Positions 14,610 to 23,600 of a stretch of DNA of 34,999 nucleotides are shown here, piece after piece (position 1 is the first letter of the stretch; each line of letters begins with the position of its first letter). Location: IMG/VR virus record IMGVR_UViG_3300017719_000065, positions 1-34,999 of that record; one strand, 5' to 3'. The DNA is from a virus. The position numbers and the translations under genes were made by a program. The notes under the pieces were generated by a model, which saw nothing but the letters and a program-made list of their open reading frames with translations, did no database searches and was not told where the DNA came from.

Positions 14610-17546
14610 TTAGATTATCCTTCCTTGTGCCATCACAAAGCTGTCTATTATATTTAGCGTACCACCATTACCAACACTCAAGTCGACCTGGTTATTATTA
14701 TCGGTACCGCCTCCCGCTCCTTTAAATTTAATATCGACCACTGAAGTTACTCCGTTTGTTGTAATGTTGTGTACTGTTCCTGTTGACACGTTTCCTCCGT
14801 TGCTCCAACCAGTATGTCCGCTAAACCGAACTCTTTTACCTATACTTGCATAAAGTAAGTTGTTCACAGTGATAGAATAAATTGGATCAGCGCCGCTTAC
14901 GGAATCAACTGTCCAAGTAGGAGTACCAGAGATAGAGCCACATGACACTTCGTTTCTAAATGTAGATGCCCATCCTATACCTTCATGTAGAGAGTTGGCT
15001 GCCTTAAGAGTGCTGTATGAATGTGCTCCAGAAGCGTCTTTAATTGCGTTGACTATTGCCACTGGAATAGTGAATGCGAATTCGCCTAATTCTCTACTCT
15101 CATCAGATTTTGGCACATCAATAATTTGAATTGTATCTACACCGCCACTTGTTGCTGTGCCGTTACCAGCTCCTGCAGTTGCGGCTGTGAAAGTGTCTCC
15201 AACTGAATACACAACGTTAGATGTTCCTGCGGCCGTATTCCATTGAGATTGATTTGTAGTACCTAGAGACAAAATAGTATATCTGGTCGGTGGGTTAGTA
15301 ACTTGGAAATTGCCTGCTTGAGTTGTTGTTCCGTAAACTTCTTCAACTCCTTGTGCCGTTTTCTGAATATAGAATGCACGATGAGTAATATCTAAGATAG
15401 ATCCATCTGTTGCACTCAAGTCAAATGGAGCACCGTTTTCTTGATATACATGACCTGGAGAATCGTAATCATCACCAGCCGTTTTCGCTTCTGAGAGATC
15501 GATATTAATAAGATCATATTCAGAGTTAAGAATATCTGGAGTTGGTAAGAACTCTTGTGCTGGTCCCATAAGAACGTTTGGTGATGACACAAAGAATACT
15601 GAACCATATACAAACAGACCGCTACCACAATTGTTAATAACGTTGTTTGCTACAATGCCTTTGTTTGTTACTGATACGTCAACATAATCTGTATAGTTTT
15701 GGAATCTATTGCCCACAATCATAGTATCAGTACCAGAATCAGCAATAAGTGGACTATATTCATATCTATCTGTCACAGCACTGTCAGTGATCTCACTTGT
15801 GTTGATTTTCATCTCAACAGGACTAGAAGCATAGATGCCACCCGCTGGAGCATTTGTAATTCGTACTCTGTCTAATAGCAGTGAGTTACAGTTGATTCCA
15901 AAGTCTAGTAGATAATTTCTATTAATAGTAGATGAGTCTGGCCATAAGAACTGATTAGATGCTTCTCCGTCAATGTCTACTCCTACAATAGAAAGAGAAG
16001 TCGCTCCTGTTGCGCTTTGTGCGTAGATGAACTTACCATTCAATGCACTTGATTCGCCTCCAGTCCAAGGCAGTTTCTTAATCTTCGTAATGTACGATGT
16101 GCCGACAAGACCGAAGTTGTTAGGTAAACTAAGTTGTGACGATACATAAGTCTTAGCATTCAGTACGATGCTCTTCTTACCAGCTGAAGCATTGTTAGAT
16201 ATAGCAGTTTGGATAATAGCAGTATCATTGTGACAAATCTGTGCAGAGTAGTTGCCTGTTCCGTCTGGCGAATTAACGAATACGAAATCATCGATGGTTA
16301 AGTCAAATGAATTAGTGTTCTGTGTAATAGATTCGATGCGTTTGTCTACCCAACCACGTCTTGAAACGCTTTCAGATGTGAGAGGAAAGTGAATTACGTT
16401 AGTAAAGGTGTTGTCTGTTGAGTTCTTACCAGACCAAGAAGTATAATCGAATGACAGATAGTCAATCCAAGATCCAGCATCTATCTCTTTTCTTCCTAAT
16501 ACGGCAGTCAACTTATAGTCGCCAGATGATCCTATTCTTCTGAATACTGCGACACCACGATCAGCGGCAACACTTGCGAAACTCAATCTAATGAAGTGTG
16601 AAGTATTAAATTGATCTGGTACATTAGCCGCCCCACCTGAAGCTGGAACGTAAATTGTTCTTGTCTGTGCATTGGAACCAGGCGCTATCTCGCCAGTCTC
16701 GTAATTAAATTCTGCAATCTTATATGAGAAAGTATTTCCTATCGTGCCCGACTTTTTAGCACTTTCTGTTTCTGTAAATCCTTGAACAGTTAAAGAGAAT
16801 GTTGCTGAGTTTGTTGGATTCTGAAAAGACGATTGTCCTCCATAAATCCTAATAGTTTGTCCGACAGAGAATTGTTGTCTAGCGGCAGAGTTTTCATCGC
16901 CTGTTATACGAATAGTTTTAGACTGTTGCTGTCCACCAGAAACTCGGGTATCGATAAACGTAACGCCTAGTCCGTAAACACTATCTCGTACATCGCCTTG
17001 ATCAAATGTACTATTATAAATGTTAAACTGTTCACCGAAGTTATCAATTACCGCTTGTCTACCTCTTTCAGCAGTATAGTATAATCTACTTCCTTCTACT
17101 AGATAAGTTGTATCCATTTGGACTGTACTAGATCCAGCCCACTCCATTGTTTGAGTATCGTTGTCGTACCTTACAAAGCCAATTTCAGGAGTGTTATTAG
17201 TAGGTACTGCCAGGTCTATTGGAATTACTGGAGTACCAGAGAAATTAGCATACGTTAAGAAGTATGAGCCGTCTTGATAGAAGTCTGCTATAGGAGATCC
17301 AGCAGTAGCAGATCCTGCAACGAATAGCTTAGTAGCACTTAGTCCATTACCAGCATTAGTCGGATTATATGTATTGAGTCTCGATACCAGCAAAGCTTGA
17401 TCAAAACTGCCTTCATCGATAATAGAAGATTTTAGATCAGCAAACGTAATCTTTTTCGATTCTGTTTCAGATACATCCGACAGCGCAAAGACATCGGAAA
17501 TGTCTGGCGTAGTTATTGATACTAATTCGCTAAATTTTTTAGTCAT
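14610..17546 (-). CDS. Beta-helix fibre/spike-like virion protein, 978 aa
   Basis: A late-promoter box lies 37 bases upstream, with AAAGGCAAC as the ribosome site. The N-terminus reads MTKKFSELVSITTPDISDVF with DVSETESKKITFADLK, a typical phage fibre/adaptor opening ('FseL.sit.p...D...l.Dv...eskKIt'). Residues 150-400 are beta-rich. About 440-655 looks like a right-handed parallel beta-helix: short strands and Asn/Gly turns in SIVLNAKTYVSSQLSLPNN, LLLDRVRITNAPAGGIYASS, MIVGNRFQNYTDYVDVSV and IVANNVINNCGSGLFVYGS, as in pectate-lyase-like folds of tail spikes. Residues 755-801 hold a module shared with two other proteins in the window. It could be a depolymerase, but I cannot point to catalytic acids, so a non-enzymatic fibre is equally possible. 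Confidence 0.85.
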   Translation of the reverse strand: MTKKFSELVSITTPDISDVFALSDVSETESKKITFADLKSSIIDEGSFDQALLVSRLNTYNPTNAGNGLSATKLFVAGSATAGSPIADFYQDGSYFLTYANFSGTPVIPIDLAVPTNNTPEIGFVRYDNDTQTMEWAGSSTVQMDTTYLVEGSRLYYTAERGRQAVIDNFGEQFNIYNSTFDQGDVRDSVYGLGVTFIDTRVSGGQQQSKTIRITGDENSAARQQFSVGQTIRIYGGQSSFQNPTNSATFSLTVQGFTETESAKKSGTIGNTFSYKIAEFNYETGEIAPGSNAQTRTIYVPASGGAANVPDQFNTSHFIRLSFASVAADRGVAVFRRIGSSGDYKLTAVLGRKEIDAGSWIDYLSFDYTSWSGKNSTDNTFTNVIHFPLTSESVSRRGWVDKRIESITQNTNSFDLTIDDFVFVNSPDGTGNYSAQICHNDTAIIQTAISNNASAGKKSIVLNAKTYVSSQLSLPNNFGLVGTSYITKIKKLPWTGGESSALNGKFIYAQSATGATSLSIVGVDIDGEASNQFLWPDSSTINRNYLLDFGINCNSLLLDRVRITNAPAGGIYASSPVEMKINTSEITDSAVTDRYEYSPLIADSGTDTMIVGNRFQNYTDYVDVSVTNKGIVANNVINNCGSGLFVYGSVFFVSSPNVLMGPAQEFLPTPDILNSEYDLINIDLSEAKTAGDDYDSPGHVYQENGAPFDLSATDGSILDITHRAFYIQKTAQGVEEVYGTTTQAGNFQVTNPPTRYTILSLGTTNQSQWNTAAGTSNVVYSVGDTFTAATAGAGNGTATSGGVDTIQIIDVPKSDESRELGEFAFTIPVAIVNAIKDASGAHSYSTLKAANSLHEGIGWASTFRNEVSCGSISGTPTWTVDSVSGADPIYSITVNNLLYASIGKRVRFSGHTGWSNGGNVSTGTVHNITTNGVTSVVDIKFKGAGGGTDNNNQVDLSVGNGGTLNIIDSFVMAQGRII
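15144..15284 (-). repeat. Short Gly/Thr module, copy in the 978-aa protein
   Basis: Residues 755-801 read TRYTILSLGTTNQSQWNTAA, then YSVGDTFTAATAGAGNGTAT. It lies after the beta-helix part, just before a helical segment (DVPKSDESRELGEFAF). Confidence 0.7.
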
Positions 17547-17583
17547 CTGTTGTTGCCTTTAAATATGTAAGGTTATCTGTCTT

Positions 17584-17591
17584 TATTTATA
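17584..17591 (-). promoter_or_regulatory. T4-type late promoter box before the beta-helix gene
   Basis: The minus strand reads TATAAATA in the 55-base gap between the 553-aa and 978-aa genes. The start codon follows 37 bases later, after AAAGGCAAC. It is an exact match to the T4 late consensus in one of the few real gaps of this cluster. It may start a second late transcript covering 17546 down to 3708. Confidence 0.7.
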
Positions 17592-17601
17592 TCATCAAAC
17601 G

Positions 17602-19263
17602 TTAGGCTGTTTCCCATGATACCTTAACTGCGTCAATATTAAGTTGGAAGTCTGGATCGGTATAAGCTACAAGTTGTTTGTATCCAAAAGTTAGGTAGAC
17701 TATAAATCTTCCAGTATCAGTTATAGTTTCAAACACATCAGTTCTAACATTAGCTAAATCGAAACTCAAGAATCTAGAAATAGGTCGACCATCACCGCTT
17801 GTATCATCACCACTAAATGTAGGAGAAACTTCTCCTTTATACACTAACGCATCATTTCCAGAATCAACATTTACTATTCTAATGCCAACTTCGTTGATGT
17901 TAACATATGCATCTCCGTTATCGTCATCAAGACTTCCATAATATCTAATATCAGTTGTAGCCGAATCAAGAGGACTTAAAGTTAATTTAATGTTTCCAGT
18001 AAACGTAGATGGATCAATGTAAAATGTACCCATAGGCACATTATATGTCGTATAGTCACCAGGCAGACTGCCATGAACGGGGTCGTTATAAGCAAGAGAG
18101 CCTGGTAGTCTGCCGCTTCTCACATCAGTTCCGTCTGTCGTTATGTTAGCCGGAAAGTTGTTTGCTTCCCAAATATAACTATCACTCGTTTCGGCTGTGT
18201 TGTGACCTGGAATGTTTGCACTGCCTTCAAAAAAGTTTCTAGATCCATACAACTGAGAAAATGAAATTGGTCCACTTGTAGGAACTAAGTTATTTAGAGG
18301 AACTGTTTGCTCATTACTGGCATTAGCAGTGGTTCTTCTTTTAATGTAATATCTATCATACCAAAGATTGTATCTGGAGGATATATCCATATATTCAAAA
18401 TAGCGTTCAGCGTCATCAGGGTTATCAGGATCGAAAAATCCTACTGGCTCACCTGCGAATTGAAGTAAAATTGATGCTCCACTAGCATCAGGTCCAGTCG
18501 TATATGTGTATCCGTCAGTATGCTCGTACTCTTCACCTACGTTTCCATTTGGAATTTTAAAAGTGTATCCATGCTTATCATCAGCATCGGCGGTTTCATA
18601 TTGCCAAGCAAAGAGTAGATCGCCTACTGCGACTGGCACACCTTCAGAAATACCATAGTCTCTCTGATAGACAGCACCTGTATTCGTCTGCCTGTAGGCG
18701 AACTGAGTGCCTTTAGCAAAAGTTATATTTGTTCCATTCACATTAACTGTTAGTTCAGTGGTATCCTCTGCCGCAAGAGTTGATATTAAATTACCAGTAT
18801 ACACTAAATTACTTTCATAATAAATTCTTATGTATGCTCCGCCACCTTGACTCTGATTGTAGGTTATTCTCCATTCATTTACTGATAATGCAGGCTCTAT
18901 TGGAACTCTAATAGGTGGTACGGGTGTATTTACACTTTTAACTTTTCTTACATAATACAAATAATCTGGAGCATTGTTGTTGACATCCGCTCTCGTCCCG
19001 CTACCAAAAGGCGCAGAACCTGCTGAATACCGAGATTCGATTAACTCATTAGATCCATAGACACTCTCTTCTTCACTTCCCACAACGGTCGAACTTGGTA
19101 CAACGCTTCCGCCACGATAGTATTCACTTAACGAAGAAGAACCAGTATCGGCTGGAAACTCTGTACGTAAACTTCTAGATCCACCGCCACTAGCATTGCC
19201 AAAACTAATTGAAGGTCTGGGTGTATTAGGATCGTTGTCTGGATCTGCGGACGTGATAGCCAT
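17602..19263 (-). CDS. Virion structural protein, 553 aa
   Basis: Its ATG touches the stop of the S74 fibre gene directly (TAGATG), with AAGGAC upstream. The N-terminus is rich in Asp, Pro, Gly and Ser (MAITSADPDNDPNTPRPSIS). Two similar short motifs appear: SSLSEYYRGGSVVP at about 43-56 and PISFSQLYGSRNF at 332-344; both match the 'isfSeLyg' motif often seen in fibre and baseplate proteins of marine phages. The second half is beta-rich, with GNIKLTLSPLDSATTDIRYY, VNINEVGIRIVNVD and a closing FIVYLTFGYKQLVAYTDPDF. No catalytic motif, membrane segment or signal peptide. It sits between two fibre genes, so a fibre-attachment or adaptor role is inferred, without a named homologue. Confidence 0.8.
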   Translation of the reverse strand: MAITSADPDNDPNTPRPSISFGNASGGGSRSLRTEFPADTGSSSLSEYYRGGSVVPSSTVVGSEEESVYGSNELIESRYSAGSAPFGSGTRADVNNNAPDYLYYVRKVKSVNTPVPPIRVPIEPALSVNEWRITYNQSQGGGAYIRIYYESNLVYTGNLISTLAAEDTTELTVNVNGTNITFAKGTQFAYRQTNTGAVYQRDYGISEGVPVAVGDLLFAWQYETADADDKHGYTFKIPNGNVGEEYEHTDGYTYTTGPDASGASILLQFAGEPVGFFDPDNPDDAERYFEYMDISSRYNLWYDRYYIKRRTTANASNEQTVPLNNLVPTSGPISFSQLYGSRNFFEGSANIPGHNTAETSDSYIWEANNFPANITTDGTDVRSGRLPGSLAYNDPVHGSLPGDYTTYNVPMGTFYIDPSTFTGNIKLTLSPLDSATTDIRYYGSLDDDNGDAYVNINEVGIRIVNVDSGNDALVYKGEVSPTFSGDDTSGDGRPISRFLSFDLANVRTDVFETITDTGRFIVYLTFGYKQLVAYTDPDFQLNIDAVKVSWETA

Positions 19264-20505
19264 CTACTTGTCCTTCTTAAGTTCGTCTATCTCTGCCTTG
19301 AGTTCTTTGATTGATTCGATTAGCAGACCTACGATATTACCATGACGAACTGCTTTGCTTTGTGTGCCATCAGGCGACTCTGTTTCATACACCACTTCAG
19401 GCAAAACTTCTTCTAACTCTTGTGCAATAACACCAGTCATAGGCGTTCCATCGCCGATATAGTTAAACGTATATCCAGAAATCTGTGCCACTTTCTCTAG
19501 AGCATTGTCGATCTTAACTATATTCTCTTTACGATTTCGATCAGATACGCTACCAAATGCTGTGATGTCGCCTTCTGTTACTAGTGAGCCACTGGTACCA
19601 TTAATAGATAGCTTAGAGTCTAGACCATTATTAATATACATAGACTTACCGTCTAAGTTTATAATCATAGAGTTGACATCATTTACTGATCCATCTTGGA
19701 GTCCGATAGAAAATATTCTACTACCAGTTGCAAAGTCGCCATATCTAACAGTAGCATATCCATCTGTATTAGAATTCTGATTGCCAAAATATATATTTTC
19801 GCCTTCTGCTATTTGAACATCGCCACTAAATGCGGCTCCTGTCAGCGGAGCAAACCCGTTTAAAGTCGTAGTTAAATTAGTAATGTTTGCAACGGTATGA
19901 TTATGACTATTATCAGCTACAATTAATTCAACATCAGAAATATCAGCCGAGCCATCAATAGAGAAGTTACCCGTAACATCACCAGTAGCAAAAGTTACTG
20001 TGCGAGAGGCTGCCCAAGCTGTTGCTGTTCCGGCATTACCAGTTGTGTCTGCCGTAAGAGATGCGGGCATCATTGCATTATCGATTGTCCAAGTGCTACT
20101 AGTTATAGTGTTTGCGTCTGAATCAAAACGGACGTATTCACTACCTAAAGCAATATCTAAATCAGTATGATCAGCAGACGTTTCAATTTTCCAAGTAGGA
20201 GTGTTAGCTGATTGAAACTCAATTTTGCCTGCACCAGTAGTCTTATCTAAAATAAGATTGCCTTCGACTCCCAAATTAGAATTGACTGTAATAGTATTAC
20301 TGGAATTAGAATCAGTTTCTTGAAGTGTATCAATATACAGTGTACCGCTAGAAGTAATATCGCCAGTAATCACAACATTGCCACTATTCGTTTCACTGTC
20401 ACCTATAGTAACAACTGATCCGATAACGTCAATGATGTCATTGGTCCTAGTCTTCCAGACTCCAAAAGTATTCTGATTAGTAATCTGTGATAGTGTTCTA
20501 CTCAT
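19264..20505 (-). CDS. Tail fibre with C-terminal intramolecular chaperone (S74 type), 413 aa
   Basis: Residues 40-320 are fibre repeats with beta motifs such as NVVITGDITSSGTLYIDTL and TADTTGNAGTATAWAASRTV, plus an HNH sequence at 201-203 (an HxH pattern that in some phage fibres binds metal). From 321 the sequence SDRNRKENIVKI starts the peptidase S74 domain of endosialidase-type chaperones. Ser321 and Lys326 have the spacing of the known Ser-Lys self-cleavage pair. It continues with YTFNYIGDGTPMTGVIAQEL and VLPEVV to about 390, then a coiled coil (LIESIKELKAEIDELKKDK). In this family the C-terminal domain assembles the trimer and then cuts itself off, so the mature fibre would end near residue 320. 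It overlaps the 61-aa gene by 8 bases. No clear Shine-Dalgarno, so coupling to the upstream gene is likely. Confidence 0.9.
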   Translation of the reverse strand: MSRTLSQITNQNTFGVWKTRTNDIIDVIGSVVTIGDSETNSGNVVITGDITSSGTLYIDTLQETDSNSSNTITVNSNLGVEGNLILDKTTGAGKIEFQSANTPTWKIETSADHTDLDIALGSEYVRFDSDANTITSSTWTIDNAMMPASLTADTTGNAGTATAWAASRTVTFATGDVTGNFSIDGSADISDVELIVADNSHNHTVANITNLTTTLNGFAPLTGAAFSGDVQIAEGENIYFGNQNSNTDGYATVRYGDFATGSRIFSIGLQDGSVNDVNSMIINLDGKSMYINNGLDSKLSINGTSGSLVTEGDITAFGSVSDRNRKENIVKIDNALEKVAQISGYTFNYIGDGTPMTGVIAQELEEVLPEVVYETESPDGTQSKAVRHGNIVGLLIESIKELKAEIDELKKDK

Positions 20506-20683
20506 TGTTTATCTCTTTACATGTTTGTTGTAGAGAAGTGATTACTTCTTCTAACTTATTTATTCTAAGTTCCAAAGACTGAATTTTCTTAGTCTGTTCG
20601 ATTCTTGCTTTAGCGGACTTGAATGCAGACACATCTGTATTTACAACTCCCACATCTTTTCTTATATATCCTTCAGTCATCAT
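20498..20683 (-). CDS. Small coiled-coil protein, 61 aa
   Basis: The start overlaps the stop of the 1733-aa gene (ATGA) and the end overlaps the S74 fibre start by 8 bases. A second ATG follows at once (MMTEGY), so either may be used. The first half reads EGYIRKDVGVVNTDVSAFKS, and the second half forms a clear heptad pattern (KIQSLELRINKLEEVITSLQ). The tight overlap on both sides, the coiled coil and the position among virion genes support a real gene. The 'VvNtd...f..ak.r' opening plus coiled coil recalls small proteins found in other T4-like phages, but this is memory only. Possible roles are fibre trimerisation, a fibre-assembly helper or a minor virion part. Confidence 0.75.
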   Translation of the reverse strand: MMTEGYIRKDVGVVNTDVSAFKSAKARIEQTKKIQSLELRINKLEEVITSLQQTCKEINNE

Positions 20684-23600
20684 GTCAGTGCTATCGCTCT
20701 GTAGTCATAAATGTGTGGAAATATATGTTCTGCTGGAGTTACATTCAAATCTTTATCATTGATCTCACTTGATGTAGCATGTCTCATCTCAAACTTAAGT
20801 TGGAATGAACTATAGTCATTTGTTTCGTCTGCTAAATCATATTGAAACTCTCTATAGTCAAGAGTGTTTGATAGATTAGAATACATGTCTTCATCAGAGT
20901 TTACTAATTTTATCCAATCACTTTGAGTTTCTATATCTGTAGGATACACAAATCTTGCATATACATCAATATAAGCGCCTGCTGGTCTGAATCCGCTTAA
21001 GTAAACACGAAGTCCAGTTGCGTCCAATTGTTCTTGCAGAGTAATCTCTTTTGATACCCAGCTTGATGTTGCGACACTTGAAGCTGAAATTTTATACTTG
21101 TATGCATTCAGAATAGACAGTGCTGGATCTACAATAGGAGTTGAAGATTGGTATCCATTATTTGTCATAGCGACTCTAATCTTAAAGTCATTGCTTTCAG
21201 TCAAACCTGGATTAACAATATTCGAAGTACTGTTAACTACTCTAAGAGTGCCTGTACTGTAAACATTTCCGTTTAAAGGTATACTCTTATCTACAGCAGA
21301 ACCTTTATATAAAGTAAAGTCAGTAGAAGTTCTCATACTGTTACTTACAAAAATTTGAGGCTGAAAATACGAAATAGGTTCGTTGTCTATAGTAGATATA
21401 GTTGTGGTTGCACCAGTTCTATATCCATTAACTACTTCACCTGCTACTAAGAAGTTACCTTCTTTAGCCGAACTTTCTTTTAAGAATAGTCTATCTGCCT
21501 TTCTCTTGTTGAAGTACGAGACTCTTCCAGCTACAGTAAGGAAAGCAGTTGCGCTATTAGTTGTACCGCTATATGGAGCACGGATAGTTAAGATAGATGC
21601 AGTATCGTTTACAGCAACAATCTCACTTAAGAAATTATCATTGTTATCTACGATTAAGACATAATCTCCCACAGCAAAAATACTTCCGCCGCTAATAGTT
21701 ACTGTTCTATCACTTACTCCACATGGCTTACTATAAGATTTCTTAATGTATGCCAACTCGTCATTTTTGAAATTCAAAGTCGTATCTGTTACAGATAAAA
21801 ATTCTACATCATTAGGACTTAAATCAACAGATCCTGCAGTGGCTTGATGCTGATATCTTTTCAATGTAAACTTAATGTCTTCATCTTGATATGACTTCCA
21901 AGCACTATCGTTAGTCGAAGTGAAAAGAACACCGTCACCCCAATCATTCGTAATCGATGTGCCAGTTGCCAAATCAGCATTACCCACTTTAGATGTGAAT
22001 ATTAAAAAGTCTGGTGAGTTAGCGTCAGGAATAACAACAAAGCAGTATTCCTTGTTAACGTTCAGTTTAACTGGATTCTTAAATTGGAATGTCGTAGCAG
22101 TTGTTCCAGCATCAGAAGTATTAATTTGACTAGCACGTAAATGCTTTCTGCCAAAAGGTAAAACTGCTTGAGATGGATATCCATTTACAACTTCTCTCAA
22201 CTCAAGTGTAGCACCAACAGTGGCAGATTTTGATTTAAAGTAAACATCTACACTACTAATCATAGACATGCTTGCGCCTTCTGCTTGAGCAGGTCTAACG
22301 ATAAACGTTTGTGCAATGGGATCAACTCTCCACTGTCGTGTAAACGATCTAGTGGTTACGTTTCGCTCTACATCAAACGTGGGTGTACGAGTAGTCTGAG
22401 TTAGTTCAGATTTACCCACATCAAAATTATATGCTCTATACACAGCTTTAGTGTAAGAAGTCTTACCACTTTCTAAACTAGAATACTGATCAATGTCAAC
22501 AATTTCGATTGCTCTTTCTCCCACAAAGAAAGTTGCTTCCGGTATATCAAATACGGCAGCAAGTGTGCCCTCTGCGTCAGTACGAACAGCAGATCCTTTA
22601 GCCGATCCATTGTCTTCTACTTCACTGACATTATATTCTGTTGCGCTACCTATAACAGTTGGATTGACATCGCCAGGATAAATATGTGAGTCGATTGAAG
22701 CGCCGTCTAAGAAGAAGTAGTGTCGAGTGTTAGGTCTAAGACCAGTAACTAGAATCTTAACTTCTCTAGACTGAATGTATGGAGACATCGTAACATCGGT
22801 TACAAAGTTTCCTACACTACTAGTAGTGACATTATTATCTCCTACTGTAAGACTATCAGTAGTTGTAGTTACCGTAGTTGTTTGGCTACGGTTGTTACCG
22901 TTTCTTTGAACAGCTCCAGAAATACTACTTACCTGTTCTCTTGTTAAAGGAATAACTTCTTGAAGGTTATCGATCAAATCTAAAAGAGGAGTAGCAATAT
23001 CTACTTCTAAGTTGATAGCAGGATTCTCAATGACATCATAGCCAGCATCAAAAGGAGGATCGATTGACGCCTTACCTGCATAGTTATAAAAGTTAGATAC
23101 ACAGTTTCTAAAGTTTGTTGCGAATGGCTGTTCGATTACATTAACACGTGTTCCAGTGTCTGCCAAAGTAACAACGTCCTGATATACGTTTGCGCCCGTG
23201 CTTGAGTCAACTTTAAGATCGATAGGAAACTGAGTCACTGAAGGTGTTGCAACAGTCCTAGACTTATCAATGGCAGCTCCAAAATCTGGATCTTCTACTG
23301 CGCCTACACGTAAATCCCTAAACGCATCTACAAGAATGCCGTTCTTAAATCTGTTAGTGCCAGACCCATTAGGAATAAACATATCTTTAGTACTTGACTC
23401 AAGTAAACTCATTGAAACTGCATCAGTAAGTCTATCGATTTTCTTTTCGATGCCTGATATATCTTTCATCGTGTAGTTTTTATTTGAAACATCTACAACA
23501 CGAATTGGATTGTTTCCCGTAACTTTAGTCACGTTACCAGGAACATAAACATTACTCAATGCATACATTCCAGGAATTTCTGGAATACTTGGACTCTCAG

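Noticed and set aside
20557-20564. AATAAATA on the minus strand inside the 61-aa gene, upstream of the S74 fibre
   Set aside because: First base differs from both consensus and the CATAAATA variant; too weak to list as a promoter.
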